DNA of 15,582 nt from JAQVWU01 sp964628455 (GTDB lineage Bacteria; Bacillota; Clostridia; Oscillospirales; CAG-272): NCBI GenBank assembly GCA_964628455.1, contig CAZVPD010000091.1:1-15582 (forward strand), in the 5' to 3' direction. The notes below the pieces were generated by a model. The model searched no databases, had not been told where the DNA came from, and was given only the letters and a program-made list of their open reading frames with translations. The position numbers and the translations under genes are program-made. Below are positions 7,631 through 14,978 of this stretch, piece by piece (position 1 is the first letter of the stretch; each line of letters begins with the position of its first letter).

Positions 7631-8806
7631 TTATGGAACGGTATTTAAAAAATCATGCACGGCATTTGTATATGTTCTGAAATCAAAATAAATTTCGGCG
7701 CATTTTCTTGCCTCGATACGCATATTCGCTTTTTCTGCGTTTGATAAATGCCAGGCACGTTTCAATGCCTCTGAAAATCCTCCTGAAGTATGATCATGAA
7801 CAATCAGGCAGTTGAGGTTATCGATCAGATATTGATTTAAATCTGAAGTTAAATTACATATGACGGGAGTTGAATAAGCCATACTCTCGGCTATTTTGGT
7901 CGGGAATCCCGCTTTTGCATATCGATGATTAGGAGATCGCATCAATACCGTAAAATCCGCTTCTTTTATATGTTGGACTGCGTTTTCTCTTGACATACGG
8001 GCATAACATTTTATCGAGTGCTTAATCGATTCCCATTTTCTGTGATCATAACGTGTTATTGTCAATAGTCTGTCGGTATCTGAACCTACGATCCTGAACT
8101 CGATTTTTCTACGCAATTCGTCATCCATGGAATATAAACTATCAAATATCTCCGTAAAATGATCTTTTTTACCCGGTGATCCCGCGTATACAAGTATGAG
8201 TTTTTTACATCGTATTTTTTCCGTTACTTGCATATTTTTTACATCCAGTATTGCCGGAATTCTTATCACATGCAATCCCTTACCGAAGAAATAATCATAC
8301 AAATACTGGCTTATTGTTATCACATGATACGGCTTTTTTATAATCAAACGGTTCAGTATGTTTTTACAGATATATTCATGTGCTAAAACGCCNNNNNNNN
8401 NNCAGAAAAACTGTTCCGGTGAATACCATTCAATACTGTCATGCAGAAGGCAGATATTCTTCCTGACTGCATAATTTTTAATGAAAATCATTATCGGAAA
8501 AGGAATATCTGACACGAATATATAACTTATTTTTTTTTCGAGTTTATATAGTAAAATTTTCAGTCTTTTTTTATATTGCAGCATATCCAGTATTTTAAAA
8601 AAAGCACCCGATTTTCTGCTTCTGAAGGAGGTATATCCGATGGAGTCGAATATTTTTTCCGTAAAATTTGTAGAGGTTCCCATACAAATTATAATCGGAT
8701 CGATACCGATATATTGAAAAAGCTTTGCAAAAGAATATTGTCGTATTGCTCCGGCGTCTCCGTTTGGAAATTTATCCATAGAAACAAACAGTACTTTATT
8801 TTCCAT
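7631..8806 (-). CDS. Glycosyltransferase family 4 interrupted by an assembly gap
   Basis: About 391 codons counting the ten N at 8393-8402. The N-terminal domain opens VLFVSMDKFPNGDAGAIRQ, the GT-B pattern for acceptor-side glycine-rich loops, and continues through LHDSIEWYSPEQF. The C-terminal domain has LVYAGSPGKKDHF, KEADFTVLMRS and AGFPTKIAESMAYSTPVICN. It should add a sugar to the lipid-linked repeat; specificity is unknown. The first Glu of the EX7E motif is absent and only the one in IAESM remains. Both sides of the gap are in the same frame if exactly ten bases are missing, but ten N is often a placeholder, so the residues around 137-141 are unknown and a real frameshift cannot be excluded. 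The ATG at 8806 lies 45 nt after the acetyltransferase with only a weak ribosome site. Confidence 0.82.
   Translation of the reverse strand: MENKVLFVSMDKFPNGDAGAIRQYSFAKLFQYIGIDPIIICMGTSTNFTEKIFDSIGYTSFRSRKSGAFFKILDMLQYKKRLKILLYKLEKKISYIFVSDIPFPIMIFIKNYAVRKNICLLHDSIEWYSPEQFFXXXXGVLAHEYICKNILNRLIIKKPYHVITISQYLYDYFFGKGLHVIRIPAILDVKNMQVTEKIRCKKLILVYAGSPGKKDHFTEIFDSLYSMDDELRRKIEFRIVGSDTDRLLTITRYDHRKWESIKHSIKCYARMSRENAVQHIKEADFTVLMRSPNHRYAKAGFPTKIAESMAYSTPVICNLTSDLNQYLIDNLNCLIVHDHTSGGFSEALKRAWHLSNAEKANMRIEARKCAEIYFDFRTYTNAVHDFLNTVP
8393..8402. other. Assembly gap, ten undetermined bases
   Basis: Ten consecutive N inside the glycosyltransferase gene at 7631-8806. The flanking sequence codes in one frame if the gap is truly ten bases long. 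Runs of exactly ten N are commonly inserted as a fixed placeholder by scaffolding, so the real length may differ. Confidence 0.98.
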
Positions 8807-8851
8807 ATAATAATCATTTCATTCGGATGTATTTTTATGATTCCTGAACTG

Positions 8852-9421
8852 TTAAGATTTTATACTGTTTAATAGTTTTATATGTTTTTCAAGAGAGTTT
8901 TCATCGAAGCGCATTTTTATCGTTTTTGCCGGAACTCCGCCGACAATGGAATAAGGAATAACGTTTTTCGTGACCACAGCACCCGCAGCTATGACGGATC
9001 CTTGTCCTATGGTTACACCTTTTAATATAACGGCATTTGCGCCTATCCAGTTATCGCCTTTCAATATGATATTGCGGTCGTTTTCCGGGCTTTTTTCGTC
9101 GTTTCCTATTGCATCCATATATTTACCGATTACATCGGTGCGGTGTCCTCCGGTAATCATCGTTACATTCGGCCCGAACATGACATGATTCCCGATAAAT
9201 ATCTCAGCCTTCGTGCATGTAAAATCAGCTCCCGGGCCGACCGAAACACAATCGCCGATCGTAATGTTTTCCCAATTGGCTTTGGCTTTTCTGCCGATCA
9301 ATACTTTTTTACCGCATTTTTTTGTCATAGCTTTTTTAAGCGGGGAAACAATGATATGGTTCCATATATTTGGTATAAAACCCGATAGATACCATACGTA
9401 TCTAATTAATAATTTAATCAA
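8852..9421 (-). CDS. Hexapeptide-repeat acyltransferase, WbbJ/maltose O-acetyltransferase type
   Basis: A 189-residue left-handed beta-helix acyltransferase. Imperfect hexapeptide repeats run from about 52 to 90 (ITIGDC, VSVGPG, IFIGNH, VMFGPN) and from about 118 to 160 (WIGANA, VILKGV, TIGQGS, VIAAGA). GGHRTD at 91-96 carries the catalytic His93, and the helix ends with the usual VGGVPAK. It should transfer acetyl from acetyl-CoA to a hydroxyl of a repeat-unit sugar, as a trimer in the cytosol. It lacks the N-terminal Rossmann-like domain of PglD, so it is not the obvious N-acetylase for the 4-amino sugar. The start is TTG, overlapping the upstream stop as TTGA (9418-9421), with GGAGG at 9426-9430 four bases before it. 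Confidence 0.88.
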   Translation of the reverse strand: MIKLLIRYVWYLSGFIPNIWNHIIVSPLKKAMTKKCGKKVLIGRKAKANWENITIGDCVSVGPGADFTCTKAEIFIGNHVMFGPNVTMITGGHRTDVIGKYMDAIGNDEKSPENDRNIILKGDNWIGANAVILKGVTIGQGSVIAAGAVVTKNVIPYSIVGGVPAKTIKMRFDENSLEKHIKLLNSIKS

Positions 9422-10479
9422 ACTGCCTCCGTATATAAACGCATCAAATCATCCGCTACTTTTAATAAAGTATAGCTGTTCTTTACTTTTTCTATATTCC
9501 ATTCGGACATTTCTTTCCTTAACTCAGGATTATTCAGACTTAATACGGCTTCTGCGATAGCTTTTGTATTTTTGGTTTCGATTATAATTCCGCCTTTATT
9601 TTCGAGCATATCGGCATTCGTTCCGACATCGGTGGCAATAACCGGCATACCCCTTGCCATTGCTTCCAGTAAAGCATTTGAAAATCCCTCGGTGTAGGAT
9701 GGAAAAACAAATAAATCAGAGCTGTCCAGCAATTTTTTAATATCATCCTTATCTTTTTCACCTAAAAAATAAAGATTATCCGAAACTATTATAGCTTTTA
9801 TTTCATTTGATATTGATCCTGCAAGCATAAAACGTATATCGGGTAAAATTTTCGCTGCGTCGATCAATTCGGCAATACCTTTATCTTTACAGACGTGACC
9901 GACAAAAGCAATATTATGAATAATGGGATTTATTTCCTTCTTTTCAGTCAATATAAAATCATTCTCGATAAAATTATTTACTCTGACGCATTTTTTATTT
10001 GAAATATTTTGGACAAAATCAAGAGATTGGCTGTTTAAAACAAGAATCAAAGCTGATTTATTTACAGCTTTTTTAAAGAAATAATGACCCGCACGGCTTC
10101 CGCCAAGTTGATCCGAAATATTACATCTGCAATGCAGAACCACAGGGATTTTAAAACGATTGGCTATACGCACGCATAAATATTCCCGGATAATTCCTAA
10201 CGGAGAACAGGATGTATTTATATGAACAAGATCGGGTTTTTCTTCGGATAATGCGATTTTCAAATCTTTTACGATCTTCAGAGTCCGTTTGATTTCATCC
10301 GGATAATGATATGCTCCATTGATAGCATCGGAACGTTTGCCGGTGACCGATGTATCAACAACCCGCACACTTACGCTGCCGGACAGATGGTTTATGTATT
10401 TTTGTGTCCACGACGCTATCCCGCCGGCAGGCGGAGGTAAGGGGGATACAAGCAGCAGCTTTTCGATTTCCAAACGCAT
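9418..10479 (-). CDS. Glycosyltransferase family 4 with canonical EX7E motif
   Basis: A 353-residue GT-B enzyme from the preferred start. The N-terminus LLLVSPLPPPAGGIASWTQK is the classical glycine-rich acceptor-domain loop of capsule GT4 enzymes, followed by DLVHINTSCSPLG. The C-terminal domain has NIAFVGHVCKDKGIAELIDA, LFVFPSYTEGFSNALLEAMA (complete EX7E) and ATDVGTNADML. It should transfer one sugar to the lipid-linked repeat. I place the start at 10479, where AAAGGGG lies at 10482-10488 and the protein begins just before its first beta strand. The longer in-frame form from 10560 would add 27 residues, overlap the previous gene by 47 nt and has no ribosome site. The last codons contain the ribosome site for the acetyltransferase that follows. 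Confidence 0.9.
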   Translation of the reverse strand: MRLEIEKLLLVSPLPPPAGGIASWTQKYINHLSGSVSVRVVDTSVTGKRSDAINGAYHYPDEIKRTLKIVKDLKIALSEEKPDLVHINTSCSPLGIIREYLCVRIANRFKIPVVLHCRCNISDQLGGSRAGHYFFKKAVNKSALILVLNSQSLDFVQNISNKKCVRVNNFIENDFILTEKKEINPIIHNIAFVGHVCKDKGIAELIDAAKILPDIRFMLAGSISNEIKAIIVSDNLYFLGEKDKDDIKKLLDSSDLFVFPSYTEGFSNALLEAMARGMPVIATDVGTNADMLENKGGIIIETKNTKAIAEAVLSLNNPELRKEMSEWNIEKVKNSYTLLKVADDLMRLYTEAV

Positions 10480-10513
10480 AACCCCTTTCGGATATACATA
10501 TAAAACAAGGTTA

Positions 10514-11719
10514 TCAAATAAAATGTCTGGTGATAATATGATATCCGGTTTCCACATCATAATATTTTTTCAAATAACATCTGGCTGCATTTTGTTTATA
10601 AGTCCAATTGTTTCGATCGGATAAACAATCATTTATAAGATTTGCGAAATTAACGACGACGTTGCTTTCACACCACCAGCCGAAACCACCCTCTGTTATT
10701 GTTTCTCCAATGTCGGAATTTTTATCTGTTGCGGCCAATACAGGTATGCCGGCCTGCATGTACGTTAACAGCCGTGAAGGGAAATTCGGCATAGTAAAGC
10801 GATGGTCGAGAAATATTAAACCTATATCGCATCCTGCAGCGAGCAGATCAAATTCATCATGCGGGATGGATTTTAACAGCTTAATATTTTCGGGTTTTTC
10901 TTCACGAATAAATCCCGAAATATCCCCGAATTCCGTTCCTGATCCGACTATTAAGAAATAAACAGAACGATTGTTCTTCAAATACTTCAGGCAGTCGATA
11001 AAAAACGGAATCCCCTGAGCTTTTCCCAAATTACCTCCGTAAAGAAAAATAATTCTATCTTCCGGAATACCGTATTTTTTCCTGATCGATTTTTTTTCTT
11101 CGTCGGATACATGAATATCATGTATTTCTATGCTGTTTGGACAGAGTTCGATTTTGTTTCTGTCAATCCGGGAATTGTTGGCAAGGATATAATCGATATT
11201 CGCCTGAGACATACATCCGATATAATCAGATAAAGCATATAGATTTTCTTCTTTTTTACGAAAATATTTATATAATAAACTGCTGCCGGAAAGTAACCCG
11301 ATATCGACTGCGTTCTGCGGGAAAATATCTTTCAACAAAAGGTATACCGAAGCATGATCTCTATCCTTGATATATTTCATGGCTTTATATAAGGTGACAG
11401 GCGGGGTGGCCGATAAAACGATATCGAATTTGATTCGATTGAAATGTTTCTTAATGGCCCTGGTATAATCACACCCGATTTGAATGCAGGTGATTCCTTT
11501 TTCGATTTTGTTCGCTTGAAAATAATTCCCGATTTTTACTTTTAAAATAAGACTGCATCCTTCACTGATAATATGTGTCTTCTCTTGTTTTTTCCTTTCA
11601 ACAGGTGTGATCATATATACTGTGAACCCGTTTTTTATGAAACAGCGAAGGAGATCGGTGTACAGATCTTTTTCCGCAAAAGAATTGTATTCACATAAAC
11701 TCATAAATAATATGTTCAA
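10514..11719 (-). CDS. Glycosyltransferase family 4, WbuB-like
   Basis: A 401-residue GT-B enzyme resembling the WbuB/putative L-fucosamine transferase group. It begins NILFMSLCEYNSF and contains FDIVLSATPPVTLYKAMKYI, YLLLKDIFPQNAVDIG, FLYGGNLGKAQGIPF, and the distinctive PSRLLTYMQAGIPVLAATDK followed by GGFGWWCES. In this group the second Glu of EX7E is replaced by Tyr (LLTYMQAG), as here. The sugar donor is not determined by similarity. The start is TTG at 11719: AGAGG at 11727-11731 sits seven bases upstream, inside the last codons of the FemAB-like gene, whereas an ATG at codon 6 would be about 22 bases away and would cut the first beta strand. The gap to the upstream gene is only 3 nt. 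Confidence 0.87.
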   Translation of the reverse strand: MNILFMSLCEYNSFAEKDLYTDLLRCFIKNGFTVYMITPVERKKQEKTHIISEGCSLILKVKIGNYFQANKIEKGITCIQIGCDYTRAIKKHFNRIKFDIVLSATPPVTLYKAMKYIKDRDHASVYLLLKDIFPQNAVDIGLLSGSSLLYKYFRKKEENLYALSDYIGCMSQANIDYILANNSRIDRNKIELCPNSIEIHDIHVSDEEKKSIRKKYGIPEDRIIFLYGGNLGKAQGIPFFIDCLKYLKNNRSVYFLIVGSGTEFGDISGFIREEKPENIKLLKSIPHDEFDLLAAGCDIGLIFLDHRFTMPNFPSRLLTYMQAGIPVLAATDKNSDIGETITEGGFGWWCESNVVVNFANLINDCLSDRNNWTYKQNAARCYLKKYYDVETGYHIITRHFI

Positions 11720-11722
11720 AGT

Positions 11723-12778
11723 TTAACCTCTGTATAGCGGAAAAAAGTCGGTTCCTTTATTGAAATCCATGTTATTCGATCTGTATGCAATGAGTTTATT
11801 ATATTGTTCGTCATCGAATATTTTTTTTCCGATATAATAGCATCTATCGTTATATTTATAAAATGATTTTTTAAATTTATATAATGAATCGGTTTTTGAA
11901 CCCAAGCCTCCGCCGAGATGAAATGATTTATATCCGTGTTCGGATCCCCATTCTGCCGCACTGAATAAAAGCAAGTTCGTCGGAGCATATGTAAGATATT
12001 CTGTAACAGAAGCCGATAAGTGATAATGAATTTGTTCTCCGCAATATAAAATGATCGACATAGCGATTATAACAGAATTCATTTCCGCATAAAATATTAC
12101 GGCATTATTCAATAAATCGTATAACAAACTGTTGAAATATTCGGCACCGAAAAAATAGTAATCGGCAGCATGTACTTTTTTCATCGTTTCATTATACATC
12201 AGTCTGAATCGTTCATAAAGCTCCGGTGATCTGCCCCAATAAATACTTACCCCCGAATTTTTCGCTTTTCGGATGGAATTTCTGTTTTTTGATGATAAAT
12301 TGTACCATATTTGATTTTTATCCTTAAGATCGATAATAACGGTTGAACCCAACCTGACTGTATTATATAGAATAACGTTATCTCTGTAATTATTAAGGAC
12401 AGGATGAAAACGGACAAACTCCGAAACCACATGATTTTTCAAACACAGTTTTTCATATTCCGAATTTAAAATACGGATATCCTCATCGGTTTTCTTGCCT
12501 ATAAATATAAACCCCCCATATCCGTATGGAGTCGAATAATCGAATAAATTTCCTGCGGTCAGTTTATCTTTGAATGCGTTTGATTTGGCTATATCCCTTT
12601 TCATGACGACATTCAACGCTTTTACAGAACCGTTATCATAAAAAATCAATTCGGGAATGCCGTCGCCGTGTAGCAGAAATCCTTTAACATAACCTGATAA
12701 ATAATAGGCATCGTTCACCGAATTTTTTATAATTTTATCCCATCTCTCAACTTCATCAATTGAAATTATATTCAGCAT
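11723..12778 (-). CDS. FemAB/BioF2-like GNAT acyl- or aminoacyltransferase
   Basis: A protein of about 351 residues with the double-GNAT layout of FemAB/BioF2-type proteins. Recognisable parts are WYNLSSKNRNSIRKAKNSGV, FRLMYNETMKKV, VIIAMSIILYCGEQIHYHLS, YAPTNLLLFSAAEWG and FHLGGGLGSKTDSLYKFKKS near the C-terminus. Family members move amino acids from aminoacyl-tRNA onto lipid II (FemX/A/B) or acyl groups onto other acceptors. In polysaccharide loci the substrate is generally unknown; here an acyl or aminoacyl decoration of an amino sugar is plausible because of its place right after the aminotransferase and initiating transferase. No transmembrane segment is seen. I start at the ATG at 12778, with GGTG eight bases upstream; a GTG at 12787 is in frame and would add three residues. 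It lies 3 nt before the next gene. Confidence 0.82.
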   Translation of the reverse strand: MLNIISIDEVERWDKIIKNSVNDAYYLSGYVKGFLLHGDGIPELIFYDNGSVKALNVVMKRDIAKSNAFKDKLTAGNLFDYSTPYGYGGFIFIGKKTDEDIRILNSEYEKLCLKNHVVSEFVRFHPVLNNYRDNVILYNTVRLGSTVIIDLKDKNQIWYNLSSKNRNSIRKAKNSGVSIYWGRSPELYERFRLMYNETMKKVHAADYYFFGAEYFNSLLYDLLNNAVIFYAEMNSVIIAMSIILYCGEQIHYHLSASVTEYLTYAPTNLLLFSAAEWGSEHGYKSFHLGGGLGSKTDSLYKFKKSFYKYNDRCYYIGKKIFDDEQYNKLIAYRSNNMDFNKGTDFFPLYRG

Positions 12779-12799
12779 TTTATTCACACCAATAAAATT

Positions 12800-13438
12800 C
12801 TATTTGATTTGAATATTGCTTCTGCGTATTTCTGACAGATCTCCTTCGATTTCATCTGTAATTTCCGCGACTTCATTATGCAAAAATATGCATCGGATTG
12901 TATTGAATATGATAATAATGTCCAGTTTCAGAGATATATTTTCAAGATATTCAATATCCTTCTGAAGTCTTTCATCCCAATTTAAATAGTTGCGTCCGCT
13001 GATCTGAGCCAGTCCGGTCAAACCCGGCCTGACCATATGACGCCTGCTTTCATTGACGGTATAATATGGCAAATAATTGGTTAGTAACGGCCTGGGGCCG
13101 ACGATGCTCATATCTCCCATTACGATATTCCAAAGTTGCGGAAGTTCGTCAAGACTTGTATTTCTGAGAAACTTGCCGAATTCAGTTATCCTGATACTGT
13201 CGGGCAATAATTTACCGCTGCAGTCACATTGGTTTGTCATCGTACGGAATTTATAAAGTTTGAAAATTTTCTGATCTTTACCGGGCCGTTCCTGTTTGAA
13301 TATAACAGGTGAACCCAGTTTTATTTTTACAAGAAACGCCGCGGTTAATAATACCGGTGACAGTATGATCAATGCGGAAATTGACAGAAAAAAATCCATC
13401 GGTCGTTTCATAAACCGGACATAAACATTTTTTTGCAT
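12800..13438 (-). CDS. Initiating phosphoglycosyl transferase, small PglC/WcfS type
   Basis: A 212-residue monotopic phosphoglycosyl transferase, the size of stand-alone PglC. The KRPMDF box (11-16) precedes a re-entrant helix with the Ser-Pro kink (S27-P28). Then come KQERPGKD (48-55), YKFRTM (62-67), the catalytic Asp-Glu pair in SLDELPQLWN (D97, E98), GDMSIVGPRP (108-117) and RPGLTGLAQISGRN (137-150). It transfers a sugar-1-phosphate from a UDP-sugar to undecaprenyl phosphate at the cytosolic membrane face, which starts each repeat unit. Its position directly after a PglE/WcfR-like aminotransferase suggests a 4-amino (or 2,4-diamino) 6-deoxy sugar as substrate, as with WcfR-WcfS or PglE-PglC. 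The ATG at 13438 is 9 nt after that gene's stop, with a GAGAGA ribosome site. Confidence 0.93.
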   Translation of the reverse strand: MQKNVYVRFMKRPMDFFLSISALIILSPVLLTAAFLVKIKLGSPVIFKQERPGKDQKIFKLYKFRTMTNQCDCSGKLLPDSIRITEFGKFLRNTSLDELPQLWNIVMGDMSIVGPRPLLTNYLPYYTVNESRRHMVRPGLTGLAQISGRNYLNWDERLQKDIEYLENISLKLDIIIIFNTIRCIFLHNEVAEITDEIEGDLSEIRRSNIQIK

Positions 13439-13447
13439 GGATATCTC

Positions 13448-14593
13448 TCATTTCTCGTTAAAACACGATCTGATTACGGAAATAACTCTCTCCTGATCAT
13501 ATAATGTCATTTTTATATCACTGGGCAGACAAATTCCTCTTGCGAATATATCTTCGGATACAGAATCGGGTTCAATCTTAATAAAATCAAACCCGGAAAA
13601 AACAGGCTGCATATGCATCGGCTTCCATATGCGACGTGCTTCGATGTTGTTTTCTGCGAGTGATTTGATTATTTGTGAAACGGATATTTCAGAGTTCGCG
13701 TTAAGTAAAATACAGGAAAGCCAGAAATTGGGTTCACAGTCGGATGTGAAGGGATTCATGGAAACCGGTAAGTATGAGAGAGCAGTTCTGTAGTTTTCGT
13801 AAATCTTCTTTTTTGCTGTTATATGTTCATTCAGATGTATAAGCTGACCGCGTCCGATTCCGGCCAGAATGTTTGACATCCGATAATTATATCCGATTTC
13901 GCTGTGCTGATAATACGGAGAGGGATCTTTGGACTGTGTTGCCCAGAAACGCGTTTTGGTGACTGCCTTTTCGTTTTCGGAAACAAGCATCCCCCCTCCG
14001 GCGGTTGTGATGATTTTATTGCCGTTAAATGAAAAAATGCCGTAATCGCCAAATGTACCTGTCTGCCTGCCGCAGTAAACTGCGCCCAGACTTTCGGCTG
14101 CATCTTCGATTAACGGCACATGCTTTGATTCGCAAATAGCCTTTATTTCATTGTATTTTGCGGGGACTCCGTAAAGATTTACCGAAATAACGGCTTTCAC
14201 ACCGGGGTTCTCTTTAAATGCTTTCTCGAGGGCTCTAGGGTCCATGTTCCATGTATCGCGTTCCGAGTCTATAAAAACCGGTATTCCCCGTTCATATAAT
14301 ATCGGATTTGCGGATGCCGCAAACGTCAGATCGGAACAACAAACCTTATCATTCTGACCGACTCCTGCCAGCTTTAACGCCAGATGCAGAGCTGCCGTTC
14401 CCGAACACAGCGCAGCTGCGTGAGGTATACCGACATATTTTGCTGTTTCTTCCTCAAATCTATCGATGTTTAAACCGACCGGAGCGATATAATTCGATTG
14501 AAAAGCTTCGTTTATATAAAAATTTTCTTTTTCGTGCATAGTCGGTGATGACAGAAAAATGCGTCCTTCTGATACCCGGGTAATGTCATTCAT
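13448..14593 (-). CDS. DegT/DnrJ/EryC1/StrS sugar aminotransferase, PglE/WcfR-like
   Basis: A 381-residue PLP enzyme of fold type I. From the ATG at 14593: SSPTMHEKE and SNYIAPVG (34-40) at the N-terminus, CSGTAALHLAL (63-73) for the PLP phosphate, VPLIEDAAESLGA (159-171) with D164 contacting the pyridine nitrogen, and FSFNGNKIITTAGGG (187-201) with K193 as Schiff-base lysine. The FNGNK-IITT form is typical of UDP-4-keto-6-deoxy-HexNAc aminotransferases (PglE, WcfR). The product would be a UDP-2-acetamido-4-amino-trideoxyhexose. The needed 4,6-dehydratase and a PglD-like acetyltransferase are not in the window. This is the first gene of the operon after a 437-nt leader. A TTG at 14641 would add 16 residues (LGYPSILQDRKNGIT) that do not fit the family, so 14593 is preferred. 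Confidence 0.92.
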   Translation of the reverse strand: MNDITRVSEGRIFLSSPTMHEKENFYINEAFQSNYIAPVGLNIDRFEEETAKYVGIPHAAALCSGTAALHLALKLAGVGQNDKVCCSDLTFAASANPILYERGIPVFIDSERDTWNMDPRALEKAFKENPGVKAVISVNLYGVPAKYNEIKAICESKHVPLIEDAAESLGAVYCGRQTGTFGDYGIFSFNGNKIITTAGGGMLVSENEKAVTKTRFWATQSKDPSPYYQHSEIGYNYRMSNILAGIGRGQLIHLNEHITAKKKIYENYRTALSYLPVSMNPFTSDCEPNFWLSCILLNANSEISVSQIIKSLAENNIEARRIWKPMHMQPVFSGFDFIKIEPDSVSEDIFARGICLPSDIKMTLYDQERVISVIRSCFNEK

Positions 14594-14649
14594 TGTTATA
14601 CCATTCTTTCTATCTTGTAAAATAGATGGATATCCTAACAATAAACAGT

Positions 14650-14679
14650 AACATATTAACGGATAGATAACAGAATCAA
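14650..14679 (-). promoter_or_regulatory. Candidate sigma-70/sigma-A promoter nearest the first gene
   Basis: In the transcribed direction TTGATT (14679-14674) is separated by 18 bases from TATGTT (14655-14650). Each box matches four of six consensus bases. It would give a 5' leader of about 50 nt before the ATG at 14593. A sequence this AT-rich produces such matches by chance, so this is a weak call. Confidence 0.3.
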
Positions 14680-14703
14680 CAGATACATGAAAAAGAAATA
14701 TTG

Positions 14704-14732
14704 ATCAAACTTTACATTCAAGCATTTGACAA
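14704..14732 (-). promoter_or_regulatory. Second candidate promoter
   Basis: TTGTCA (14732-14727, five of six matches) is followed after 17 bases by TTTGAT (14709-14704, four of six matches). It competes with the candidate at 14650-14679. The TTGTCA overlaps a TGTCA-rich patch (14727-14743) that may instead be a regulator site. Confidence 0.3.
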
Positions 14733-14737
14733 CTGAC

Positions 14738-14842
14738 TGACATATATATGGGAATAGTTTTCGTATCATTACTGATGTCGCATAATATCAATTACGGATT
14801 TTTGTTTTTGCAGTTTTAATATAAAATATCTTTGACATATAT
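14738..14842. repeat. Repeated TGACATATAT element (two copies)
   Basis: On the plus strand TGACATATAT lies at 14738-14747 and at 14833-14842, 95 bases apart. Each copy is part of a CATATATG-type palindrome (14741-14750 and 14836-14843). In the transcribed direction both read ATATATGTCA. They could be paired operator sites in the operon leader; no regulator is identified. Confidence 0.3.
14788..14838 (-). CDS. Possible 16-residue basic leader peptide
   Basis: A small ORF, MSKIFYIKTAKTKIRN, starts with ATG at 14838-14836 and ends with TGA at 14790-14788. AGGAAAG at 14844-14850 lies five bases before the ATG, a better ribosome site than most full genes here have. The peptide has four Lys and one Arg and no acidic residue. 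It could be a leader peptide on the long 5' untranslated region, a degraded gene start, or chance. If real, the operon promoter must lie upstream, in the AT-only block. No attenuator stem is evident after it. Confidence 0.25.
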   Translation of the reverse strand: MSKIFYIKTAKTKIRN

Positions 14843-14866
14843 GCTTTCCTGTTGGATGCCGATGAA

Positions 14867-14978
14867 TTAAAATAAATATAATATAAAAATATATTATAAA
14901 ACAAAACATATTATGATTATATATCAGATTTTAATTATAATCAATATTAAATTCAATGAATATTATTAAAATAAATAT
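14867..14978. repeat. 13-base direct repeat pair in the AT-rich leader
   Basis: TTAAAATAAATAT occurs at 14867-14879 and again at 14966-14978, 99 bases apart. The region is so AT-rich that a repeat of this length may be fortuitous. Confidence 0.4.
14877..14898. repeat. Perfect AT-only inverted repeat (9-bp arms)
   Basis: The arms are TATAATATA and TATATTATA around a four-base loop. The stem has no G or C, so it would be weak as an RNA hairpin. It might be a protein-binding palindrome, a very weak terminator for the upstream gene, or chance in an AT block. Confidence 0.35.

Noticed and set aside
8852..9421. Calling the hexapeptide protein PglD, the N-acetyltransferase for the 4-amino sugar
   Set aside because: It lacks the PglD N-terminal domain and has the GGHRTD motif of WbbJ/maltose O-acetyltransferase-type enzymes.
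10480..10560. N-terminal extension of 27 residues on the EX7E glycosyltransferase (ATG at 10560)
   Set aside because: It overlaps the end of the previous gene, has no ribosome site, and precedes the conserved first beta strand; the ATG at 10479 has AAAGGGG upstream.
11716..11988. Second minus-strand frame of 90 codons overlapping the FemAB-like gene
   Set aside because: It is out of frame with a clearly conserved C-terminal domain and has no recognisable motif.
14594..14641. TTG start at 14641 for the aminotransferase
   Set aside because: It adds residues not expected in the family and lies where promoter and leader signals are likely; the ATG at 14593 fits PglE-like N-termini.
14726..14837. 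Plus-strand TTGACA boxes at 14726-14731 and 14832-14837
   Set aside because: Neither has a TATAAT-like box at 16-18 bases, and no plus-strand gene follows.
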